Part shown: positions 1 through 4,647 of the stretch, piece after piece | How positions within the stretch are numbered: position 1 is the first letter of the stretch | Layout: every line of letters begins with the position of its first letter | Assembly: GCA_004144935.1 (NCBI GenBank) | Contig: SDZP01000210.1 | Span: forward strand, 1 to 6,325 | Source of the DNA: Caulobacteraceae bacterium | Lineage (GTDB): Bacteria; Pseudomonadota; Alphaproteobacteria; Caulobacterales; Caulobacteraceae | Length of the DNA stretch: 6,325 bases | Direction of reading: 5' to 3' | Program-made: the position numbers and the translations under genes | Notes under the pieces: generated by a model | What the model was told of the DNA's origin: nothing | Seen by the model: the letters and a program-made list of their open reading frames with translations, nothing else | Databases searched by the model: none

Positions 1-451
1 CACCTACTACGTCGTCGCCCACTTCCACTACGTGCTCAGCCTCGGGGCCGTGTTCGCGATCTTCGCCGGCTTCTACTACTGGTTCGAGAAGATGTGGGGG
101 GTGAAGTACAACGAGTTCCTCGGCGCCGCCCACTTCTGGGTGATGTTCATCGGCGTGAACGTGATCTTCTTCCCGCAGCACTTCCTGGGTCTGCAGGGCA
201 TGCCGCGCCGCTACGTCGACTACCCCACCGGCTTCTCCTACTGGAACGAGGTCTCCTCCTGGGGCTACGTGATCACCCTGGTCGGCGTCGGCATCTTCCT
301 GGCCGTGCTGATCGAGGCCGCCATCCGTCGCCGCAAGGCCGAGGCCAACCCCTGGGGCGAAGGCGCCACGACGCTGGAATGGACCCTGTCCTCGCCGCCG
401 CCGTTCCACCAGTTCAACGAACCCCCGGTGATCGAGCCCGACCACCACTAA
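1..451 (+). CDS. ctaD: Cytochrome c oxidase subunit I, aa3 type (3' part, C-terminal 149 residues)
   Basis: This is the C-terminal part of the heme-copper oxidase catalytic subunit, an inner-membrane protein that reduces O2 to water and pumps protons. The gene runs in from the left edge; the reading frame begins at base 2 and ends in TAA at 449-451. The fragment opens with TYYVVAHFHYVLS. By family knowledge its two histidines (fragment residues 7 and 9, codons at 20-22 and 26-28) are axial ligands of heme a3 and heme a (bovine H376 and H378). Next comes the conserved QHFLGLQGMPRRYVDYP segment, whose arginine pair contacts the heme propionates. A last membrane helix (WGYVITLVGVGIFLAVLIEA) is followed by the usual Pro-rich tail (EWTLSSPPPFHQFNEPPVIE). 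No frameshift or odd residue is visible. Oxidase assembly genes and subunit III follow on the same strand. The upstream part and any ctaC lie outside the window. Confidence 0.98.
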   Translation, partial: TYYVVAHFHYVLSLGAVFAIFAGFYYWFEKMWGVKYNEFLGAAHFWVMFIGVNVIFFPQHFLGLQGMPRRYVDYPTGFSYWNEVSSWGYVITLVGVGIFLAVLIEAAIRRRKAEANPWGEGATTLEWTLSSPPPFHQFNEPPVIEPDHH

Positions 452-460
452 GGACCAGGC

Positions 461-487
461 CCGCCGCATCCGTCACGGATGCGGCGG
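461..487 (+). terminator. 12-bp perfect hairpin between ctaD and ctaB (possible terminator or processing stem)
   Basis: The arm CCGCCGCATCCG (461-472) and its exact reverse complement CGGATGCGGCGG (476-487) are separated by a 3-base loop (TCA). The stem begins 9 bases after the ctaD stop. No T-run follows (next bases CGTCCCATTG), so a classical rho-independent terminator is not proven. It could be a partial terminator that lowers expression of the assembly genes relative to ctaD, or a stem that protects the 3' end of ctaD mRNA. The hairpin is directly visible; its role is inference. Confidence 0.5.
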
Positions 488-534
488 CGTCCCATTGAAG
501 AAGGAAGATCGCCGCCCCGCGCGGCGTTCATCGC

Positions 535-1506
535 ATGCCCAAACCGACCACCCTCGAGGATGCGCCTCCCAGCCTGGCCCGCGCGCCGGGCCAGTGGGGC
601 GACTACGTCCAGCTGATGAAGCCCCGGGTGATGAGCCTGGTGGTGTTCACCGCCTTCGTCGGCCTGATCTGCTCGGGCGTGCCGATGAACCCGGTGCTGG
701 CGGCGGTCGACATCTTCTGCATCGCCGTCGGGGCCGGCGCCTCGGCCGCCTTCAACATGTGGTACGACGCCGACATCGACCGCATCATGCGGCGCACGCA
801 GGGCCGGCCCGTGCCGGCCGGCAAGGTCCAGGGCGCCGACGCACTGGGCCTCGGCGTCGTCCTCAGCCTGCTGTCGGTGATGCTGCTCGGCATGACCGCC
901 AACTGGCTGGCCGCCGGCCTGCTGGCCTTCACCATCTTCTTCTACGCGGTGGTCTACACCATGTGGCTGAAGCGCTGGACGGCCCAGAACATCGTCATCG
1001 GCGGCCTCGCCGGCGCCCTGCCGCCCGCCATCGGCTGGGCCGCGGCCTCCGGGACCGCCCCGGCCAATGCCTGGCTGATGGTGCTGATCATCTTCCTCTG
1101 GACCCCGCCCCACTTCTGGGCCCTGTCGCTCTACACCAGCCAGGACTACGCCAAGGCCGGCGTGCCGATGATGCCTGTGGTCAAGGGCGCCCGGTCGACC
1201 CGCCTGCAGGTCCTGCTCTATTCGCTGGTGCTGATTCCCGTCTGCATCCTGCCCTTCTTCACCGGCCTCGGCGGCATAGCCTACCTGGCCGTTTCCGGCC
1301 TCGGCGGCGCGGTCTTCCTGCTGCTGGCCTGGCGGCTCTACCGCAGCCACGCCGGCGAGGGCGCCGACCCGCGCAACACGCCGGAGCTCTACGACGTCAA
1401 GGCCGGGGCCAAGGACGCGCGCAACCTGTTCGCCTTCTCGATCCTGTATCTGTTCGCGATGTTCGCCACCCTGGCGGCCGAGCGCTTGCTGGGGTTCAAC
1501 CTGTGA
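535..1506 (+). CDS. ctaB: Protoheme IX farnesyltransferase (heme O synthase)
   Basis: This is a UbiA-superfamily membrane prenyltransferase that transfers a farnesyl group to the heme B vinyl to give heme O, the precursor of heme A for the oxidase encoded around it. The first Asp-rich motif N74-x3-D78-x3-D82 lies in NMWYDADIDRIMRRTQGRP. The second conserved loop is D204-Y-A-K-A-G-V-P-M. The family signatures LMKPRVMSLVVFTAFVG (27-43) and WTPPHFWALSLY (189-200) are both present. About eight or nine hydrophobic helices fill the 323 residues, a normal length for CtaB. No in-frame start lies close upstream of ATG 535. The only good purine-rich stretch (GAAGAAGGAAG, 497-507) is about 27 bases away, so initiation is weakly supported by SD spacing; the protein N-terminus still fits the family. 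The stop overlaps the next start (GTGA at 1503-1506). Confidence 0.97.
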   Translation: MPKPTTLEDAPPSLARAPGQWGDYVQLMKPRVMSLVVFTAFVGLICSGVPMNPVLAAVDIFCIAVGAGASAAFNMWYDADIDRIMRRTQGRPVPAGKVQGADALGLGVVLSLLSVMLLGMTANWLAAGLLAFTIFFYAVVYTMWLKRWTAQNIVIGGLAGALPPAIGWAAASGTAPANAWLMVLIIFLWTPPHFWALSLYTSQDYAKAGVPMMPVVKGARSTRLQVLLYSLVLIPVCILPFFTGLGGIAYLAVSGLGGAVFLLLAWRLYRSHAGEGADPRNTPELYDVKAGAKDARNLFAFSILYLFAMFATLAAERLLGFNL

Positions 1507-1703
1507 CCGATCAGCCCGACCCGCCGCAAGCCAGCTTCCCGGCCCCGCAGACGCCGCTGACCCCCGCCGAGCGGGACGCGGCCCGCGCCGCCCAGCGCAA
1601 GCGCAACATCGCTATCGCGCTCGGCCTCGTCGGCTTCATCATCCTAGTCTACGTCGTCACCGTGCTGAAGATGGGAGGAGCCATTGCCAACCGCCCCCTC
1701 TAA
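1503..1703 (+). CDS. coxF: CoxF-like small single-pass membrane protein of the oxidase operon
   Basis: A 66-residue protein starts at GTG 1503, whose last two bases are the first two of the ctaB TGA stop (GTGA overlap). This indicates translational coupling and fixes the start. The first ~30 residues are Pro/Gln-rich and then Ala/Arg-rich, with a basic patch QRKRN (31-35). One membrane helix follows (about 36-57, IAIALGLVGFIILVYVVTVL). The short C-terminal tail ends in RPL. The pattern RNIAIAL...YVVT...G...NRPL matches, from memory, the small CoxF proteins found between ctaB and ctaG in rhizobial and related operons. The basic N-terminal side suggests N-in/C-out topology. The molecular role is poorly defined; position between heme O synthase and the CuB chaperone suggests help in oxidase assembly. 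The gene's last 20 bases overlap ctaG in another frame. Symbol confidence is moderate; that the gene is real is well supported. Confidence 0.85.
   Translation: MTDQPDPPQASFPAPQTPLTPAERDAARAAQRKRNIAIALGLVGFIILVYVVTVLKMGGAIANRPL
1674..1680 (+). promoter_or_regulatory. Shine-Dalgarno of ctaG that decides a TTG start
   Basis: GGAGGAG, inside the 3' end of coxF, lies 3 bases before TTG 1684 (5 bases if GGAGG is the core). It is the strongest SD-like sequence of the window. No in-frame ATG lies nearby: the first internal Met is residue 26, already inside the membrane helix. The SD therefore supports TTG as the ctaG start. Confidence 0.75.
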
Positions 1704-2289
1704 GGACCTCGCCAAACGCAATGCGCGGATCGCCGTCTTCTGCGCCATCGGCCTGTTCGGCATGGTCGGCGCGGCCTACGCCGCCGTCCCCCTGTATCGC
1801 GCCTTCTGCCAGCTGACCGGCTTCGACGGCACCATCCGCAAGGCCGAGGCCGCGCCGTCGAAGATCCTCGACCGCAAGCTGCTGATCCGCTTCGACGCCA
1901 ACGTCCGCGACCTGCCCTGGGACTTCAAGCCCAGCCAGGTGACGCAGGAGGTCAAGATCGGGGCCACCGGCCTGGCCTTCTACAAGGTCACCAACCACGG
2001 CAAGCAGGCCGTCACCGGCCGCGCCAGCTACAATGTCGTGCCCGAGGCGGCCGGCGCGTATTTCCAGAAGCTGGAATGCTTCTGCTTCAACGACCAGACC
2101 ATCCAGCCCGGCCAGAGCGTCGAATTCCCGGTGGTCTATTTCGTCGATCCCCAGTTCGCCACCGACTTCGAGACGAGGGGCAAGACCGAGGTCACCCTCA
2201 GCTACACCTTCTTCCCGGTGGAAACCCAACAGGCCAGCGCTACCAAGGCCGTTTCGCCACTTGGCGAGGCGACCAAGGCGGGGCTATAG
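1684..2289 (+). CDS. ctaG: Cytochrome c oxidase assembly protein CtaG (Cox11 family copper chaperone)
   Basis: CtaG/Cox11 delivers copper to the CuB site of subunit I. The 201-residue protein has a short cytoplasmic N-terminus, one membrane anchor (about 14-36, ARIAVFCAIGLFGMVGAAYA), then a periplasmic immunoglobulin-like domain. The family segment VPLYRAFCQLTGFDGT carries C42. The copper motif CFCF is at 122-125 (C122, C124). YNVVPEAAGAYFQKL and YFVDP flank it as in other family members. A lysine three residues before the first motif cysteine (K119) is kept. The family's usual MPV following the copper motif is FPV here (F138). The start is TTG 1684, backed by a strong SD at 1674-1680. It overlaps the last 20 bases of coxF, so the two are probably translated in a coupled way. 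Length is normal for bacterial CtaG. Confidence 0.97.
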   Translation: MPTAPSKDLAKRNARIAVFCAIGLFGMVGAAYAAVPLYRAFCQLTGFDGTIRKAEAAPSKILDRKLLIRFDANVRDLPWDFKPSQVTQEVKIGATGLAFYKVTNHGKQAVTGRASYNVVPEAAGAYFQKLECFCFNDQTIQPGQSVEFPVVYFVDPQFATDFETRGKTEVTLSYTFFPVETQQASATKAVSPLGEATKAGL

Positions 2290-2290
2290 C
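2261..2290 (+). promoter_or_regulatory. Weak candidate promoter ahead of ctaE
   Basis: TTGGCG (2261-2266) and GCTATAGC (2283-2290) resemble the remembered Caulobacter housekeeping pattern TTGACGS / GCTANAWC. One mismatch lies in each box and the spacer is 16 bases, slightly longer than usual. The second box overlaps the ctaG stop codon, so the match may be chance. If real, it would give ctaE its own transcript with a leader of about 60 bases. Confidence 0.2.
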
Positions 2291-2355
2291 GAAACCATAC
2301 GGCGTCGCGGTGCGGCGCTTAAGTCTGATGATTGAGAAGGGCAGGGCTTACAGGC

Positions 2356-3234
2356 ATGGCTCACGGCGCCGTAAAGCACGACTACCACCTGGTTAACCCC
2401 AGCATCTGGCCCCTGTACGGCTCGTTCGCCGCCATGGTCATGATGATCGGCGCCGTCATCGGCATGAAGGGCCTTTTCGGCCTGGAGAAGGGCAACTGGC
2501 TGGTCGCCGCCATTGGTTTCGCCATGGTGCTGCACACCATGCTCGGCTGGTGGATGGACGTCACCAAGGAAGCCAACCAGGGCGATCACACCCCGGTCGT
2601 GGCCCTCGGCCTGCGCTACGGCATGATCCTGTTCATCGCCTCGGAAGTGATGTTCTTCGTCGCCTGGTTCTGGATCTTCTTCGAGGGCGCCCTGTTCTGG
2701 GAACACCGCACCCTGACCCCGATGGTCGGCAACTTCGAGGGCGTCGCCGAGGCCTGGAAGACCTGGCCGCCCAAGGGCGTCGAACTGGTCCCGGCCATGC
2801 ACCTGCCGCTGGTCAACACCCTGACCCTGCTGCTGTCCGGCACCACGGTCACCTGGGCCCACCATGCCCTGCAGCAGGGCGACCGCAAGGCGGCCCGCAC
2901 CGGCCTGATCCTCACCGTCATCCTCGGCGTGCTCTTCACCGCCATCCAGGCCTACGAGTACCAGCACATCCTGCATGAGAAGCTGTTCTACTCGGAAGAA
3001 GCCGCCAACTCGGGCCTCTACGGCTCGGCCTTCTTCATGGCCACCGGCTTCCACGGCTTCCACGTCCTGGTCGGCACCATCTTCCTGTTCATCTGCCTGC
3101 TGCGGCTGATGGGCGGCGGCTTCACCCCCAAGCAGCACTTCGGCTTCGAGGCGGCGGCCTGGTACTGGCACTTCGTCGACGTGGTCTGGCTGTTCCTGTT
3201 CGCCTTCATCTACGTGATCTTCGGGACGCTATAG
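2356..3234 (+). CDS. ctaE: Cytochrome c oxidase subunit III
   Basis: This is the third core subunit of the aa3 oxidase, a seven-helix membrane protein that stabilises turnover and binds lipid next to subunit I. The 292-residue length is normal for the seven-helix form. The N-terminus MAHGAVKHDYHLVNPSIWPL is typical. The conserved membrane glutamate sits in IASEVMFFVAWFW (E97). Further family blocks are SGTTVTWAHHAL (161-172), EYQH (201-204), GFHGFHVLVG (231-240) and the signature YWHFVDVVWLFLF (270-282). I chose ATG 2356 because family similarity begins there and GAGAAGGGCAGGG (2334-2346) ends 9 bases upstream. A TTG at 2332 is in frame but would add eight residues that do not resemble the family. 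Sixty-six bases separate it from ctaG, the loosest junction of the oxidase cluster after ctaD/ctaB. The stop is followed immediately by the DUF983 start. Confidence 0.97.
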   Translation: MAHGAVKHDYHLVNPSIWPLYGSFAAMVMMIGAVIGMKGLFGLEKGNWLVAAIGFAMVLHTMLGWWMDVTKEANQGDHTPVVALGLRYGMILFIASEVMFFVAWFWIFFEGALFWEHRTLTPMVGNFEGVAEAWKTWPPKGVELVPAMHLPLVNTLTLLLSGTTVTWAHHALQQGDRKAARTGLILTVILGVLFTAIQAYEYQHILHEKLFYSEEAANSGLYGSAFFMATGFHGFHVLVGTIFLFICLLRLMGGGFTPKQHFGFEAAAWYWHFVDVVWLFLFAFIYVIFGTL

Positions 3235-3597
3235 GTGACCAACCCTTACCTGGCGGGGGCGGCCGGTCGCTGCCCCCGCTGCGGCGAAGGGGTGTTGTTC
3301 GACGGTTTTCTGAAGGTGGCGCCGGCGTGTGATGCGTGCGGCGCCGCTTTCACGAAGGCGGACAGCGGCGACGGTCCCGCCGTCTTCATCATCCTCATCG
3401 CCGGCTTCCTGATGGCCTTCGGCGCCATGTTCCACATGATCGCCTTCAACCCGCCGATCTGGGTCCTGCTGGTCCTCTGGCTGCCGCTGACGGTGATCGT
3501 CGTGCTGGGCCTGCTGCGCCCCATGAAGGGCCTGATGGTGGCGGCGCAGTTCGCGCAGAACGCCAGCCAGGCAGGCGGGGACGATGTCCGTAAATGA
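3235..3597 (+). CDS. DUF983 family membrane protein with two CxxC motifs
   Basis: This 120-residue protein starts at GTG 3235, directly after the ctaE stop (TAG then GTG), so translation is probably coupled. A soluble N-terminal zinc-ribbon-like part carries C13-P-R-C16 and C32-D-A-C35, separated by the usual GEGVLFDGFLKV segment. The conserved DSGDGPAVFI block (43-52) leads into membrane helix 1 (about 49-69). Helix 2 spans about 73-94, followed by RPMKG (95-99). This is the DUF983 pattern. The family is common in alphaproteobacteria and often sits next to oxidase subunit III. Its biochemical function is not known to me. The four cysteines could bind zinc or another metal, and the location suggests a role in oxidase biogenesis; both are inference. 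No SD is evident, in keeping with coupling to ctaE. Confidence 0.93.
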   Translation: MTNPYLAGAAGRCPRCGEGVLFDGFLKVAPACDACGAAFTKADSGDGPAVFIILIAGFLMAFGAMFHMIAFNPPIWVLLVLWLPLTVIVVLGLLRPMKGLMVAAQFAQNASQAGGDDVRK

Positions 3598-3621
3598 TCT
3601 TCGGGATTAGCCTCAGGACTC

Positions 3622-3644
3622 CCTTCTCCCCTTGGGGGAGAAGG
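3622..3644 (+). repeat. Left outer hairpin of the intergenic repeat
   Basis: CCTTCTCCCC (3622-3631) pairs perfectly with GGGGAGAAGG (3635-3644) across a TTG loop. It lies 24 bases after the DUF983 stop. No T-run follows, so it is not a textbook terminator. Confidence 0.8.
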
Positions 3645-3757
3645 TGGCGGCGGAGCCGACGGATGAGGGGTCGCACCGGCTTGCGACACGACCTGATACC
3701 GCCGTCGCCCCGTCCTGAAAATCTGGCGCGACCCCTCATCCGACCCCTTCGGGGCCA

Positions 3758-3780
3758 CCTTCTCCCCCAGGGGGAGAAGG
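3758..3780 (+). repeat. Right outer hairpin of the intergenic repeat
   Basis: CCTTCTCCCC (3758-3767) pairs perfectly with GGGGAGAAGG (3771-3780) across a CAG loop. It is the same hairpin as at 3622-3644 with only the loop changed. It ends 39 bases before the surf1 start. An additional small stem, CCCC-TTC-GGGG (3744-3754), lies just upstream in this arm only. Confidence 0.8.
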
Positions 3781-3819
3781 ATCAGCCAAGGGCGGCCGCG
3801 CAATGATCGGACGCGCCCC

Positions 3820-4647
3820 ATGAAACGCCTCCCCATCGGCCTGACGATCGTCACCGCCCTCAGCCTGGCCATCCTCATCGCGCTCGGCACGTGGCAGCTG
3901 CAGCGCCTGCACTGGAAGCTCGAAGTGCTGGCGCGGATCGAGGCGGCCAGGACCGCCGCCCCTATTTCTCTGGACGAGGCCTTGCGCAGACAGGCGGCCG
4001 GGGAAGACATGGAGTGGCGCCGGGTCCGCGTGGACTGCCTCCAGCCCGATCCCCGGATTGCGGCACGAAGCCTTTCCGACCCCACACCTCCCCGCCATGG
4101 CCTCATCTATGGCGTCGTAGACGGCGAGATCGCCTGGCGCGACCTGGCGCCCTGCGCCATCGGGCCAAACCGCCTTATTCCCCTTGAGCGGGGTGTGGTG
4201 CGCTCGTTGACCGGCGTCATCGATCCCGCCGGCATCTCGGTCGGCGCCCTGCCGCGCAGCACCGAAAGCAAGGAGAGGTGGGCGGTTGTCGGGACGCCGG
4301 TCTCCGCCATCGGAGTTTTCCGTCACGCGGAAGTGGGCCCCTCGATGTTTGCTCAGGCCTATCCGACTTCGATCCCCGGCGGGTTCCGCGCATCGAATCG
4401 AGATCACTACACCTTGAAGAGCCTGCTTGATGCCGGGGGGGATCGCCGCGACCGAGCCAGGCTGATCACCGACCACTATGTTTCGGTCGCTGCGGAAACG
4501 CCGCCGGACCCGGCGCTGTCTCCATCGCCGACCCCAGCCGACATTCCCAACCGCCACCTCGAATACGCCCTGACCTGGTACGGCCTTGCCGGGGCGCTTC
4601 TGGCCATCTACGCCGCCATGCTCTGGCGCAGGTTCAAGGCACGATGA
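3820..4647 (+). CDS. SURF1 family cytochrome oxidase assembly protein, divergent
   Basis: SURF1 proteins help assemble subunit I; in Paracoccus they bind heme a. This 275-residue protein has an N-terminal membrane helix (about 5-23) followed by the family motif LGTWQLQRLHWK (22-33), a large periplasmic loop, and the C-terminal signature NRHLEYALTWYGLA (244-257) leading into helix 2 (about 252-268). H246 is at the position expected for the reported heme-ligand histidine. The middle is poorly conserved: the usual RGWVP block is reduced to PLERGVV (121-127). Two cysteines, C73 and C112, lie in the periplasmic loop and could form a disulfide (inference). Length is somewhat above the common 230-250. 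Third-position GC looks looser between about 3960 and 4500 than in neighbouring genes. ATG 3820 has no strong SD and no better in-frame start upstream. The stop overlaps the thrC start (ATGA, 4644-4647). It follows the intergenic repeat, so it may depend on readthrough or on its own unseen promoter. Confidence 0.88.
   Translation: MKRLPIGLTIVTALSLAILIALGTWQLQRLHWKLEVLARIEAARTAAPISLDEALRRQAAGEDMEWRRVRVDCLQPDPRIAARSLSDPTPPRHGLIYGVVDGEIAWRDLAPCAIGPNRLIPLERGVVRSLTGVIDPAGISVGALPRSTESKERWAVVGTPVSAIGVFRHAEVGPSMFAQAYPTSIPGGFRASNRDHYTLKSLLDAGGDRRDRARLITDHYVSVAAETPPDPALSPSPTPADIPNRHLEYALTWYGLAGALLAIYAAMLWRRFKAR

Larger units (their letters stand above)
3622..3780 (+). repeat. Composite intergenic inverted repeat (two 53-base arms, 53-base centre)
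   Basis: The left arm (3622-3674) and the reverse complement of the right arm (3728-3780) align without gaps over 53 bases with 46 matches. The mismatches cluster in the middle of the arm (around 3649-3659). The outer ends (CCTTCTCCCC...) and the inner ends (CGGATGAGGGGTCGC) are nearly or fully identical. Each arm's outer part folds on itself as a 10-bp hairpin. The structure fills most of the 222-base gap between the DUF983 gene and surf1, where I see no gene. It resembles the dispersed long intergenic repeats known in Caulobacter-type genomes, whose translations appear as spurious peptides such as LLPLGEKVAPKG. No transposase and no clear target duplication are visible. It could act as a bidirectional transcription stop, an mRNA 3' end protector or a non-autonomous mobile repeat; the sequence alone does not decide. 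Confidence 0.85.

Noticed and set aside
448..1350. Long minus-strand open frame (300 codons) opposite ctaB.
   Set aside because: Its translation is low-complexity, rich in Gly, Gln, His and Asp, as expected from the complement of a GC3-biased gene; ctaB on the plus strand has clear family motifs.
2332..2355. Upstream TTG start for ctaE adding eight residues.
   Set aside because: The added residues do not resemble the family N-terminus, and the purine-rich SD-like stretch is correctly placed for ATG 2356.
2284..3171. Long minus-strand open frame (295 codons) opposite ctaE.
   Set aside because: Same kind of complement artefact; no recognisable domain and fully covered by ctaE.
3622..3780. The inverted repeat as a CRISPR array or a complete insertion sequence.
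   Set aside because: Only two arms, in opposite orientation, with no regular spacers, no transposase and no clear target duplication (flanks CCTCAGGACT and ATCAGCCAAG do not match).
3594..3806. Plus-strand 70-codon open frame inside the intergenic region.
   Set aside because: It consists almost entirely of translated inverted repeat (RGHLLPQGEK-like text) and has no SD or conserved protein features.
3803..3823. Six-codon open frame whose TGA overlaps the surf1 ATG, as a possible leader peptide.
   Set aside because: No SD, no regulatory codon run and no supporting structure; likely chance.
3246..4106. Minus-strand open frame of 286 codons spanning the DUF983 gene, the repeat and the start of surf1.
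   Set aside because: It reads straight through the inverted repeat and two well-supported plus-strand genes; the peptides from the repeat are the typical spurious kind.
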